Made by a program: the position numbers and the translations under genes | Notes under the pieces: generated by a model | What the model saw: the letters and a program-made list of their open reading frames with translations, nothing else | Database searches by the model: none | Told to the model about the DNA's origin: nothing | Shown: one piece after another, positions 37,901 through 47,312 of the stretch | How the letters are laid out: each line of letters opens with the position of its first letter | Position numbering within the stretch: position 1 is the stretch's first letter | NCBI GenBank assembly: GCA_020091685.1 | Contig: CM034595.1 | Span: 13,506,525 to 13,570,524 of the forward strand | DNA length: 64,000 nt | Origin: Lutjanus erythropterus | Taxonomy: Eukaryota; Chordata; Actinopteri; Lutjaniformes; Lutjanidae | Reading direction: 5' to 3'

Positions 37901-40900
37901 CTATTTTTCTGACCTTGCCCAACATATAGACATTATTTTAAGCGGTAACTTTCCATTTACCGCAAACTGACCTTGCACATTTTTAGTCATTCCTAAGGTG
38001 ACAAAATATGAACATGACCATGAGATTTGGCTATTATGTACAGCAGGCATATGATATCCTGCACAGCAACAGAAGTCATTTTTGTTTTCTAAACAGCAGA
38101 CCTATGAAAATCATGTTTTCTAGCAAGTCTTTTCAAATTGGTGTTAACAATGTTAGGTATGTTTTTTGTCCAACTGAAGTACACATGGAGAAATTAAATT
38201 AAAAGAGGTTTGGGGTAAAAAAAAAGGTTAATAATCAAGTTGCAAGAGCATCATAAAAACTGTAGAATTATTTAAAAGTTAAACTTATGACAGACATAAA
38301 CAAACACTCTCAGCAATCAGCAATAACCTGTAGAGTAGCCTTATTATTGTCTACTTGTTATTCGTGTATTACAAGATGTTCCCAGTTTTTTGGCCACTCC
38401 TTCAGCCGTCACTCATTCCTGTGCCACCTGTGCACACACACATCATCACCCTGGCAGCTATTTATTCACCCAGAAAGACTCACATGAGATATAGAGAATA
38501 TATGCATGGGGATTCACATTCACGACAATATTTCATCGTCTGACTCTCCATACGTCCGCCACGTTCCTGCCTTCTCCAAAATAAATCAAAACAGATCTTT
38601 TTGTTCAGTTGAGTGTGACAGCAAGTCTGTGAGTCCTTCCCCGCCCTGGGCTGGGCAGCTGTCTCTATTTTTTAAACTGAAACATGATTTGCTCCGGATA
38701 CTGACCTGTGACAAATTGTATACATTATTAATCACATGTCAATTAGAGAGATGGAATTGTGCATTTTAATGAGGCAGATCAGCATTTGTCCACGGCAACC
38801 TTATGAATCCATTTGCATGTGTCCCAATGCCATTCACTAAACAGCTTGATTTAGACATACTGCCTTTTCCTCTTCCTTTCCTTTCCTTTCCTTTCCTGTC
38901 CTTTCCTTTCTCCCCTATCATCGTCTTTTCTCCTCTCCATTTTCCACTTCCATTTCCTCTCTTGCTTTCTCTCATCTTTTCTTTCCTCTCCTCTCCTCTC
39001 CTCCCCTCCTCTTCTTTCCTCACTTCTTTTTATTTCCTTTCCTGTTGTTTCCTCTCATCTCACCTTCATCTCTTTCCTTTCCTCCTCCCTTTTGCCTGCC
39101 TTCCTTCTCCTCCTCCTCCTCCTCTTCCCTCTCCACTTCTCTCCTGTCCTGTCATGTCCATCACCCGGCCGGCAGTGATCACAGTAGACAGTGAGATAAG
39201 TAGCTTCTTTATAGAGAGTGTGAATGATATGTGGCACAGCCAGTGATTCTAAGTGACAGAGGCCAAATGGTAAGTGATGCAGTGCTCAGCTTCCCCCCAA
39301 GCCGTATTGTAAACACACACACACACACACACATGCACACACTGTATTAACAGACACACACTCTTTGGGTCTGTAAACACTTGCAGAGGCTGTAATTAAT
39401 GTTGTCACCGACGGTTGTCTTCAGCATGGATGTGCACACGCAGAAAAGGCCAGCCACCCTGAGGCCTCTATTAACATGCGTCATATTAAATCACTGACTT
39501 GCCTCCACCAGGTTCCATCACCATCATCACCACCATCATCACCATCATCATCACTGCCAGCTCCCCTCTATTAGCAAGGGTGCTGGTGGCAAACGCTACT
39601 GTGTGCGGGTGGTGGTGGGAAAAAAAAAATTGCTTGTGTGGATCTGGTAGAGCTTTTAACCGAATGCCCTCCTTCCCCCTTCCTCCTCCTCCTCCTCCTC
39701 CTCCTCCTCCTTTTCCACCCACCCCTCCCCATCCTCCTTCTCCCCCCACAGTTGGGTTTGATTTTAACGGACTCCACAGAGGTACTGACGCTCACACCAC
39801 CGCTTCTGAAGCTCCCAAACAAGTATGTGGCACGATGGCTAACCACTGGGCTCCCTCATCGCTTCTGCATGTTTCTGATTATTATTGTCTCACCTCCGCA
39901 TGTGTGTGTGTCTGTGTAAATCCCACGCCCCCCGTCCTTTTGTGAGTGTTTTTTTTTATTTTTTTCATGTGTGACAGTCACATGTGGCACCCTCTGCACC
40001 TGGCATTAACACCTGGCATTCTCACACGCTGCTGGATCACACCTGACACCAGCGTGTGTATCCACTGTACATATCACAGTTGTCTCATTGAAAAGCTTCA
40101 GTTTTGGTGATTTCCGTGTTTTAATTACACCTGAAGGGTTAGTGGTTCTTTTATTAATTGAGGAAAAGCAACCTGACGCTTGTAAATTTCCCTTAACACC
40201 TTACTTGATGAAGTCAGAAGCACATACTGTAGTTAGCTGTTAATTTTTCACCTAATTCAAAGTCAGACTTCCCTTTGTCTTACCAGATTTCAAATTCTTT
40301 CAGTACAAGACTGCATTCAATTGTGGTTTTGTCCTCATCCACACTGAATTTAAAGGGATAGTTTAGATTTTTTTGAAGTGATGTTATATACTATGCATCT
40401 ATGGTCAGTGTATTACTTAGAATAGACAGTGGTTTACATGCCCCAAGTCTGGAGAAGCAACAGGAGTACCAGCACAGAAGCTAAGCAATGAACTGCTGTG
40501 GACGGGGTCAGCAGCAAATGAACTTTGGCCACCTAAAAAAGGCCCACCTGAAAAAATCAATATCAGCTTAAGCGTGCGCTATATTTAGAATATTTTCATT
40601 CCTTTATCTTGCTGTCAGACAGCTTTTTCCATTATATAAGCCAAATATCTCTCTGCAAAGCCACCAAAACGCACTGACAAAACCATTTTAAGAACATGGG
40701 AGTTGCTGACCTGCCACCGCCTCACTCAGGTTAGTTTAATTGTGTTATTGTGTTACTTTGGTGAATTGGAACTAACACTTTAAAACACACAATAATACAA
40801 TTAAAACAACAGATCAAGGGCAGCAGTAGATCAGCAATCCAAGTCTTCTGCAAGGTAAAATGACTGATTTTGTCAGTAGAGTCTGATAGGTTTGGAGAGA

Positions 40901-43900
40901 GTGATATATGGTTTATATAACACTGGTTTTGCACTAGTAAAGGCTTTCTGGTGGCAAGGTAAAGTGGTAAAAATGTTCTAAATTTAGCAAAGACTTCAGC
41001 TGATATTGATTATTTCTTTTCTTAATATGTTTTGCTGCTGATCCTGTCCACAGCAGTGCATCGCATAGCTTCCTGCACTGGTACTTTTGCTGCTTCTACA
41101 AGCTGGGGGGTGTGCTGACCTGTAGGTAATCTCTCCTGTAGGTAATACACTGACCAAAGATCAACATCTGTTTTATCTTACATATTAAGTATATGGAATT
41201 AAGTTGTCACCATGGTAAAAGGTACCCCAAACTGCCTTTTCAGCGCATTTTGATACAATTTCCATTATATTTCAACATTTCTGTTACAAATTCATATAAC
41301 ACAACAGCAATTCAGCCTATATGCAGTTCATAAAAAACTTAATAAAAGCAGTTTACCAGTGTAATTTGGTACAGTCTGTAACAGCACAGTTCCATCAGCA
41401 TCACTGCATGGAATCACATGGCCACATTCTCATCAAATATATAAACACATATATCCCAAAAATATCCCAACAGGGATGGATTCTACATGCAGACGTTTCC
41501 AGCTGCAGTTCACTCCAAAGTTCAGTCAGAGCATCCACATGTCTATCTACAATTATATTTGTTTCAGGAACAGGAACTTAACTGGCACTAAGCGTGTTTG
41601 ATTTTTAAATTTCAAATGACACGCAGTCTGCAGTGTGTTACAGCTGAAAATGTCTGCATGTAGGGTAAAGATGCATGACTTTACATACACATACATACAA
41701 TTCAGATGATATTACTGTCAACTATTTTACAATCTGCTAATCATTCAGGTTACTTTTCTAGCAGAAAAGCAAAGAAAGCTTCTCAGATGTGAGAATTTTC
41801 TGCTCATCTTTGTCTTATATGAGAGTAAATTGTTTTGGACTGGTGATCAGACCATATAAGACATTTGCTGACATATTCCTGTCATTTAGGAAACAGTGAT
41901 GGCAATTTCTGTCATTTTATAGACTATCAATTAACCAGTTAAATAAGAAAATAAATGGCAGATTAAACGATAATTGCTTGTCTCTATCAAAAACAAGAGG
42001 AAAGAATGCTGAGGTGCGGCACTTTGGTGGCAGGTGTAAATGGGTTTTCACACAAACACGTAACAACCTAAAGAATTGCAAATATGATCCCTCATAGTTT
42101 GTTTAGTGTCTTTTCAGAGTTTTCAAAGTTATCATAGTCATAGAGCGTCGAGGCAGAGGGAACAGAGGAGTAAATCTGTTCTGCTCTGACATTCGGAGAG
42201 AGCTGGCTTCTACACGCTGCACCTCCATCTTAATTAATCACACACTCACACACCCACATGGACTCAGATTTACCGCACACTATGAATGATGGGAGCAGGC
42301 GCAGCGGAGGGGTCCAATTAGATGTAGTGTTGACGCTGCTTTACGGTGACGATAACCTTTAGTATAATGTAGTGCACCGGTTCCGTCAGCGATGTTTCCT
42401 CGCAGGACGATGTCGTGGAGGTTCTCGCTTTCCTCTCACGTCTCAGCCTCGCCGTCTCTCCAGCTGTTTTTTTTTCTTTTTTTTTTCTTTTTTATGTGAT
42501 TAATTATACCTTTTTTTGTTTTTATCTTTCTCTCCTTCTCTTCCTCACACCCCCACCCCCTTTCTTTCTCTCCGTTGTGTTTCTGATGATGTATGATAAC
42601 AGCTATATTTCCTTGTTTCTTCTTTAGGGAGAAGGGTGCGGGAGGGGCACGGGGAGTCATTTGTTTTCCCGCTTTGATACTCTTCCATTTATCAAAATGA
42701 TAATTAGGTGCAATTAAATGGCAATCTCATTTGTTTTGTTCAGGTGTGTGTTGCTTATTCTTTTATTATTTCTTTATATTTTTGCCGAGGTGTCTGTGCC
42801 ATTGTAGGTCAGTCTAATTAGAAGAGAGAGTATAGGGTATGTGTGTGTGTGGAGTGTGTTTGAGTGTGTGTGTGTTTGGGGGCATAGGGTGGCCCGGGTG
42901 ATTGAGAGAAATACACCGAGACAAAAGTAGGACTGTTCAGACAGCGGATGTGTGGCGCTCTTCTCCAGATGGCAGGAAAGAGGAAGCAAGAGTTGGTCCA
43001 TCTGGGTCAGGATGGAGAAGCAAAGTTAACTTTTTAAGTGAAATTAGGTGTAAAAAATTAAATGTGAATGCCGCTCTTGACCTGCATAATGTTTCCCCGT
43101 TTCTAGTTGAATGCCATCATGTGTCTTGGTTTGTGTTTGTCTGTGCGTTTGCTTGTTTCTCCCCCTTTTTTTGTTTCCATTACAGCGAGTCTCGTCCTTG
43201 GTCTACATCATTGTGTCTTGTTAAATCTCCTGTATATTCAAAATTATGTAACACTTGATATTAATAAGCCTGTAATAAATGTTAGTTGACTGGTAATAAG
43301 GCCCTCAAAAGATGCTTAGTAACACTAATATGTGTTAATAAGACTAGTGTTAATTATAGTATAATAAACATGTTAATTGTTAAATTATAAGACATTTGTG
43401 AGAAACATGTCACTGTCATAAAGACAAAAAGCTTGAAAATAACACAGAATAAATAAAACAATCATGATTAACTGATAAAAAAAAGTACATATTAAAGGAT
43501 TTATTAACCTTAACTGTTAAATACATAGTTAACTGCTAATAAATGCACAATAAAATATGTAGAAATTCTAATAAAGTGACAACAAAAGCTTTGAAAAGGT
43601 TTAACAGTGACACAAATTAGTTAAAGTCATCAAATGTGTTTGTAACAAGTTTTAATTCTAGCTTAATAAATGTAGATTGTCAGATTCTAAAACATTTATA
43701 AGCACTTGTTAAAGGTTTATAGATTGCTAAAGAGTGTTAATAAGCCTTATGAGTTTCTCGTAATTGTTTAACAGTGTAACAAACACTTTTTTAACTAAAT
43801 TGTTATATTATTGTTAAACATTTACCAAGCTTTTGTTATTGCTTAATTAAGAGTTCTACATACTTTATTATGCATTTATTAGCTGTTAACTAAGCACTTA

Positions 43901-44507
43901 TAAACAGTTAACTAGGCATTTTGTGGCTACTGAAACCAAAGTGTGAACAGTTATTATTAAGGTTAATAAATACTTTATTATGCACTTATTAACCGTTAAA
44001 TGGCGGTGTAATGGGGGCAGAATGCTTTACAGTTTACAGACCTATATAGTGGTGACCAATATATGTCTTTCTGTCTCTAACTATTGTTAACATTTATTGT
44101 GTCTAATTAACACATATTAATGTTAATAAGAATGTTTTATAAGGCCTACATAACCTATTAACTAATGCTTGTTATAGGCACCTTAATGCAAAGTGTTACC
44201 CATAATTTTCTACTACATCTTGTCCTCTGTGAATCCTGTGCATGACGTCCTCTCTGGCCTCCACCTGACCTTTCAACTTAAAGTGTGTGTCTTGTGTTTC
44301 TGTTCCTCAGGGGAGAGGCCATTCTGCTGCCAGCTCTGCCCCTACCGAGCCTCTCAGAAAGGGAACCTAAAGACGCACGTCCAGAGTGTCCACCATATGC
44401 CTTTTGACAACAGCCAGTACCCCGACGCAAGGAGCTTGTTACTGAGCCAGGAGGAGCGAGGAGCGCTGGCTGCCAAACACCCGCCGACGCCACAACAGCA
44501 ACAGTAG
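22371..44507 (+). CDS. znf516: znf516, zinc finger protein 516 (whole coding span, spliced)
   Basis: Join of 22371-24120, 29620-30972, 37277-37381 and 44311-44507: 3,405 nt, 1,134 residues; human ZNF516 is about 1,160. Its family is a nuclear C2H2 transcription factor: mammalian ZNF516 is reported to activate Ucp1 with PRDM16 in brown fat and to recruit the CtBP/LSD1/CoREST corepressor. Identification rests on blocks I recall from the human protein: the finger 1-2 pair, a SEGLD...SPTKS.SACNR segment, [17 protein letters not shown], the ECFECGK finger, YPEVLWMH, a TGPPP.L.GKEC segment, and DIL..K.Y.....LY..WG before the ECGKSF finger. Eleven C2H2 fingers are intact. All introns are phase 1 with GT-AG borders. 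The orthologue call is strong. A teleost-duplicate (a/b) label cannot be assigned. Confidence 0.93.
27165..27629. mobile_element. MITE-like repeat (AGTAAAAGTA / TTAGTTACACTCCACCAC type)
   Basis: The left part carries TGAGTAAAAGTAGTGA and GAAGTAAAAGTATAAG. The right end reads GAGTAAATTCACTTAGTTAC followed by ACTCCACCAC, which is the terminus of a very common fish repeat. It has lost most symmetry, so it is an old copy. Confidence 0.5.
28662..29391. mobile_element. Non-autonomous element with AATAAACTTTATTAAA ends
   Basis: The left end AATAAACTTTATTAAAG, followed 22 bases later by ACCTTCATCAGG, is matched in inverse on the right by CTTGATGAAGGTTTAATAAA and GTTTATT. A 22-base block present on the left is absent on the right. 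The interior, about 660 bp, has no coding capacity that I recognise. Confidence 0.5.
29620..30972 (+). CDS. znf516: znf516 coding exon 2: fingers 8-9 and corepressor-type motif
   Basis: Encodes residues 584-1034 plus one base. It opens with a DEKPY linker and finger 8 (Cys590 to His611). Finger 9 (Cys702 to His723) carries the YPEVLWMH core that marks ZNF516. PVDLC at 674-678 sits where the human protein has a PLDLS-type CtBP-binding motif. [17 protein letters not shown] stretch follows finger 9. The middle, about residues 790-980, is Ser/Pro-rich and probably disordered. VKQE around Lys990 is a sumoylation consensus, also present in human as IKQE. The [20 protein letters not shown] segment near 1004-1023 is conserved and may form a helix. 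The exon is 1,353 nt, a multiple of three, with phase 1 at both ends. Acceptor TTCTACAG, donor CCAACAG then GTAGGG. Confidence 0.92.
31046..31560. mobile_element. Chimeric TTAA-bounded MITE (two families joined)
   Basis: The left end TTAAAGGGACAATACACCCA and the next 110 bp belong to the family seen at 21322-21564. From about 31172 to the right end ACTATCCCTTTAA at 31560 the sequence is the right arm and part of the left arm of the AGGGATAGT palindromic family seen at 1327-2269. TTAA bounds both outer ends. Confidence 0.6.
32150..32560. promoter_or_regulatory. Candidate intronic regulatory stretch
   Basis: Repeat-poor sequence with GAATAATTACCCC, GAAATGGTCATTACCG and GCATTATTTGCCC words. Flagged by texture only. 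Confidence 0.25.
32768..32814. repeat. CA microsatellite
   Basis: About 23 CA units, nearly uninterrupted. Confidence 0.97.
33799..34152. mobile_element. TTAA-type MITE (AGGTCYASTGTGTA family), near full length
   Basis: TTAA-AGGTCTACTGTGTAAGATT on the left and the inverse of AGGACTAGTGTGTAGGATTA-bounded by TTAA on the right give inverted ends of about 20 bp. Interior words such as CCTAGATGCCACTAAT-like sequence near the right end recur at 51731-51921. Confidence 0.7.
34899..34954. repeat. GT microsatellite, 56 bp uninterrupted
   Basis: Twenty-eight perfect GT units, one of the two longest perfect dinucleotide runs on this strand in the window. Confidence 0.98.
35100..35290. promoter_or_regulatory. 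Candidate intronic regulatory stretch
   Basis: TTTTAATTGCCTGTAATTTA, GTGACAGCTGCAG and CATAATGACACATTAG words in a repeat-poor stretch interrupted by a short GT run. Homeobox-type and E-box-like cores are visible. Not tested for conservation. Confidence 0.3.
35795..36050. mobile_element. Fragment of the GGTTCCT MITE family
   Basis: CTGGAACCTGTAATCCCAGG and GGGTTCCTTCAGCCAGTTG correspond in inverse to the right-hand part of the copy at 13751-14248. It abuts the fuller copy at 36055. Confidence 0.45.
36055..36954. mobile_element. MITE with long inverted arms (GGTTCCT family), copy 2
   Basis: The left end TTTCACTGCAGGAA followed by CTAGGAACCTTTGGAGGAAC is matched in inverse by GTTCCTCCAAAGGTTCCTAA then TTCCTGCAGTGGAAA on the right. 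Arms of over 200 bp also share ACTTTGGGGGCGGG-type blocks. The interior, about 36300-36770, has a short ORF without recognisable similarity. Confidence 0.7.
37277..37381 (+). CDS. znf516: znf516 coding exon 3: finger 10
   Basis: Encodes residues 1036-1069 plus the flanking split glycine codons 1035 and 1070. The finger runs from Cys1048 to His1068 ([10 protein letters not shown], then HLRTHMRSH) and corresponds to the last finger of human ZNF516 (FVCIECGKSF). The exon is 105 nt, in phase on both sides, so it can be skipped without a frameshift. It ends inside the TG-ERP linker to finger 11. Reading through the donor (ACAG then GTAAAC) would add a short His/Thr-rich tail to a stop at 37471-37473. 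Confidence 0.9.
37527..37725. mobile_element. Small palindromic MITE (GCCATATTGATATGAAATAG type)
   Basis: Left GCCATTTTGACATGAAATAG then GTAAACACAG is the inverse of CTGTGTTTACCTACTATTTC then ATATCAATATGG on the right, giving inverted arms of about 50 bp around a core with a further GTTCCATT/AATGGAAC pair. Part of the same sequence recurs at 46519-46790. Confidence 0.75.
38735..38865. promoter_or_regulatory. Candidate intronic regulatory stretch
   Basis: ACATGTCAATTAGAGAG, GCATTTTAATGAGG and ATCCATTTGCATGTG (octamer-like ATTTGCAT) lie close together in unique sequence. Confidence 0.35.
38868..39132 (+). repeat. Polypyrimidine tract of about 265 bp
   Basis: TTCC, CTTTC and TCCTC units with very few purines, ending in a CTC run. 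Several sub-blocks are near mirror-symmetric. ORFs on both strands here are composition artefacts. Confidence 0.9.
39310..39335. repeat. CA microsatellite
   Basis: About 11 CA units. Confidence 0.9.
39509..39760. repeat. ATC/CAT and CCT trinucleotide repeats
   Basis: An ATCACC/CATCAT array at about 39513-39556 and a CCT array at about 39681-39711 within a C-rich segment lie 130 bp apart. Confidence 0.85.
40350..41168. mobile_element. Palindromic MITE (AGGGATAGT family), copy with degraded right end
   Basis: The left end is TTAAAGGGATAGTTTAGATT. GGTCAGTGTATTACTTA on the left returns as GTAGGTAATACACTGACC on the right, and GTTAGTTTAATTGTGTTATT returns as its inverse beyond a short spacer near 40770. 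The right terminal repeat is not recognisable. Confidence 0.7.
42170..42440. promoter_or_regulatory. Candidate intronic regulatory stretch
   Basis: CATCTTAATTAATCAC, GTCCAATTAGATG and GGTGACGATAACC words in unique sequence before a T-rich tract. Confidence 0.3.
42655..42760. promoter_or_regulatory. Candidate intronic regulatory element rich in ATTA cores
   Basis: TTTATCAAAATGATAATTAG, GTGCAATTAAATGGC and TCATTTGTTTTGTTCAGG occur in about 80 unique bases. They include two homeobox-type cores and one forkhead-like word. Looks like a conserved element; untested. Confidence 0.4.
43249..44199. mobile_element. AT-rich element with GTAACACTT ends
   Basis: It opens with GTAACACTTGATATTAATAA and closes with TTAATGCAAAGTGTTAC, its imperfect inverse. 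The interior is dense in degenerate TTAATAAG and GTTAACTG words in both orientations, giving an internal tandem and inverted texture. It ends only 111 bp before the exon 4 acceptor. Similar GTAACACTT-ended repeats are common in fish. Confidence 0.65.
44311..44507 (+). CDS. znf516: znf516 coding exon 4: finger 11 and C-terminus
   Basis: Encodes residues 1071-1134 and the stop TAG at 44505. With the split glycine it completes a TGERPF linker and a C2H2 finger, Cys1076 to His1097, with the helix [21 protein letters not shown] segment follows, then a short tail ending in four glutamines. As I recall it, the canonical human ZNF516 sequence ends soon after finger 10 with a different tail; related C2H2 proteins such as ZNF536 have a similar PFDNSQYPD segment. 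This finger is therefore either ancestral and absent from the human reference isoform, or alternatively spliced. The acceptor is strong and the frame fits exactly. Confidence 0.88.
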
Positions 44508-44716
44508 ACCATGTGATAGACCAGGATCTGGCCTTGGGACCAGACTAGTCAGGGAAACATATAACCCAGAACACACCTTCACCATTCCTAAAAATAAGAG
44601 GACTGGAAGACTTTCTGAGCCTCTCCTCTCCACCCATTGTCTTTAGAAGAATTTTCTACAATGAAGGCTCTTGTAGTTTTTGGAAGTTTTTTTTTTTTTC
44701 CAAAATATGAAGCTAG

Positions 44717-45432
44717 TTAAAGCTGTGCTAGGCAATTTAAAATCATAAAGTGGGGGCTGCAGCAGAGAGGAGTGTCTTATCTACTAAGAGAAAGAGTTTC
44801 TGGTGAAATTCTGCAATTTGAAATGAAGCCTTCCTAAGTCCCGCCCGTTTTAGCTCCGTGCTCCAATAAAAGTTGCGCAAGCTTGATAACAGTCAGCTCA
44901 GTCAACTTTCACCTTTCCTGTTTCTTGTGTTTGGAAATGCTATATGCTAGGTTCGTCTATATTGAGAAGAAAACAACATTTCGAAGACAGTTATTTGATG
45001 TTTATGGAGCACCTGTAAATGTGACATGTAGCCACATATTTAGTTGGCAAAATGCCAGCTAACCCAGCCCAGAGCCTAGCCCAGAGTATGTCTAAGTACA
45101 GAAAACAGGAAAGGAAAAAGGTTCCAAAAGGGGCGGGACTTGAAGGTTCAATTTTACGTGTCAGGTGTGCACACAGGCCCACATTTTCCCTTCACAGAAG
45201 AAATTGAGAGTGAAATATAAAGTGTCTCCTCAGCAGGAAAGCTGGAGTAAGCAGTGATCGATCTTTTGCTTGTCTTGGCCTTCTTGAGCATGAAGGCTGG
45301 CAACAAATGAGCAGATTGTGTGTCGTTTACATCACCTTAATGGATTTCAGAAAAAAGAAGCCCTCAAAATTCAAAGAGTTACCTCTTGCTGCCATTTTGG
45401 AGGTACCGACAAGTGAAGTTGCCTAGCTTTAC
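44717..45432. mobile_element. TTAA-type MITE (AGCTGTGCTAGGCAA family) in the 3' UTR
   Basis: TTAAAGCTGTGCTAGGCAAT on the left and AAGTTGCCTAGCTTTAC on the right form inverted ends of about 17 bp. TTAA is kept on the left and is TTAC on the right. A CCCGCCCGTTTTAG-like block and an inverse GGGGCGGGACTT block lie inside. Confidence 0.65.
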
Positions 45433-45717
45433 AGGAGGAGCAAAGTTTTTTATGAAAAGAAGCCGATAAACTGAACTTGAATGCAACTGCTAGCATTTTA
45501 ATCAAGGACTGTGGAATTGCATGGCTGCTGTAGTTGCCCCCCCCTTCCTTTTTTTTATTTTTTAGCTTTATTGTAAAAGAGTTTGTGCATTCCTCAGGAC
45601 ACCAATCATCAGAGATGAGATGAGAGAGAAGATGCTCTGCAATTCATCATCAGTCAGCTGACACAGTGCAAGTTTGTTTCCTCTGGGTTCTAAGTCGTGA
45701 AGATGAAGACTTGCATC

Positions 45718-45721
<4 letters not shown>

Positions 45722-45769
<48 letters not shown>

Positions 45770-45775
45770 TGTGTG
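45722..45775. repeat. GT microsatellite
   Basis: About 23 uninterrupted GT units followed by one CT interruption, in the inferred 3' UTR. Confidence 0.97.
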
Positions 45776-45865
45776 CACAAGTGTGTTAAACTCACTTCCC
45801 TCCACTCTAGAGTGTAATGTTAGGAGTGCAGTGACCACTTGGAGGCTGTGTAGCCGATGATTAGA

Positions 45866-45912
45866 AGGAGAGAAAGAGAGAGAGAGGTAGGATTAAAAAG
45901 GAGAGAGAGAGA
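45866..45912. repeat. GA-rich simple repeat
   Basis: Two GAGAGA runs separated by a short AT-rich spacer. Confidence 0.8.
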
Positions 45913-46518
45913 ACGCTAATGGGGGTGTCTGCTTTAGTGCTCATTAAAAAGAGTGCACGTTTTTAATAGCCAATATAAACGAGCGTACCATTTTTATGGC
46001 CATTCAATTATTGTCCATTTAAGAGGACGGGACTGAGTGGAGGCAGTTTTCCTCCATAACTCCTTCATATTAGGGAGTGTTTCCGACACTTCTGACTTTG
46101 AATTAGACTGACTCAAAAACACACGCCTGCTCGGCTGTGGATTGCACAGATGAAACTCAAACGTGTGTACTTGCAAAAGAGAATATGGTACTGCTTGTGT
46201 TAGCCAGCAAAGATGCGTCTCAATTTCATATTGCCAAAGGGCAACACTGACTTTTTGGCCTGTTGGGTTCCTTAACCCAATACGATTTTATGAGGTCTTA
46301 ACAAAACCAGTCACACTGACAGAAAGCCTGTCAGCCACACAGAACACCTGTGCACAATGCTTCCAAACCAGTATAATACGAGGGGTCACAAGATAATTAA
46401 TTAGATAGGAAAGAATTGTGCATGTTCTCAAAATTAGTTTTCCTGACTTTCCTCATTTCTTTTTTCTTGGGAAAAAAAGTTTTACCCAATAAGGCCTCTA
46501 AAAAAAATACTCAAATAG

Positions 46519-46790
46519 ACCTTTTTCACAACAGCCTTTTTGGCATTTTTTGCTCCATTCAGACCATAATTAGTATCACTGGTAATACCTGTGTTTAAAC
46601 TACTATTACCTTTCAAATTTTTAGACTTAAACTATCAAACCATTTGAGAAGGGAGATTCAGAGCCAAGCATGCTGAATTGCTAGCTAGCTAGCTTCAATT
46701 GTTTACCCATGTTTCTAGTCTTTCCAGTCTATCATTGGTAACACCTGTGTTAACCCTATTTCATATCAATATGGCTTCCATGAAAAAGGT
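46519..46790. mobile_element. MITE-like copy related to 37527-37725
   Basis: ACCTTTTTCAC at the left and GAAAAAGGT at the right form short inverted ends. GGTAATACCTGTGTTTAAAC and GGTAACACCTGTGTTAACCC with TTTCATATCAATATGG match the smaller element in the previous intron. Confidence 0.55.
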
Positions 46791-47187
46791 GTAATCAAAG
46801 CATATAAGAAGAGAAATTCAGAGAATTCAGAGTTGAGTTAGCAGCTATCTAACTAGCTTGAATTATTTCCCTTGTTTACAGTCAGTGTTAAGCTAAGATA
46901 ACCAGCTGGTACAGGCAGCTCTGGCAGTTTTGTTAAACAGATAAAACATATAATTCAACATGTCTGCGTTATATTAGCCGCACATCCAACAGAACAAAAA
47001 GAACAGAGAGATGGAGCTGATCACACATCTAAGCGGACTAATGAGCCAAATTGCTATGTCAGATTGGAGAGAATCGTATTTCATCTACAGAAAATTGGGC
47101 TTATTTTTCCTGACTTTTCTTCTAATCAAATGTTTTATCTGTTCAGGCCTCTAAAAGTGCTCAAAACCAAAACCATTTGAGAGGCTT

Positions 47188-47312
47188 CAGAGCCAGGCTA
47201 GCCATTTCCCCTCTGTTTCCAGTCTTTGTGCTAAGCTAAGCTAACCAGCTGCTAGCTATAGCCTCATATTTAATGGACAGACATGAAAGTGGTATCAATC
47301 TTCTCATTAAAA
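47188..47312. mobile_element. Fragment of the GGAATAGTT MITE family
   Basis: CAGAGCCAGGCTAGCC, GCTAAGCTAAGCTAACC and GGTATCAATCTTCTCATTAA follow the order of the right arm of 7676-8352. Confidence 0.65.

Larger units (their letters stand above)
37382..44310 (+). other. znf516: znf516 intron between coding exons 3 and 4
   Basis: About 6.9 kb, phase 1, GTAAAC donor and TTCTGTTCCTCAG acceptor. It holds a palindromic MITE at 37527-37725, a long pyrimidine tract at 38868-39132, trinucleotide repeats, a palindromic MITE at 40350-41168 and an AT-rich element at 43249-44199. Candidate regulatory stretches are at 38735-38865, 42170-42440 and 42655-42760. I see nothing specific at 37740-38730, 39960-40340 or 41180-42160. 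Confidence 0.85.

Noticed and set aside
38803-39246. 147-codon Phe/Leu/Pro/Ser-rich ORF
   Set aside because: It is a translation of the pyrimidine tract, so it reflects composition only.
39499-39945. 148-codon ORF with Ile/Thr and Pro runs
   Set aside because: It is produced by ATC and CCT trinucleotide repeats inside an intron.
43249-44199. Satellite or centromere-type array
   Set aside because: Internal repeats are degenerate and bounded by inverted GTAACACTT ends, which fits a transposon better.
44865-44870. AATAAA as the main polyadenylation signal
   Set aside because: It lies inside a MITE and lacks a clear GT-rich downstream element; kept only as a possible alternative.
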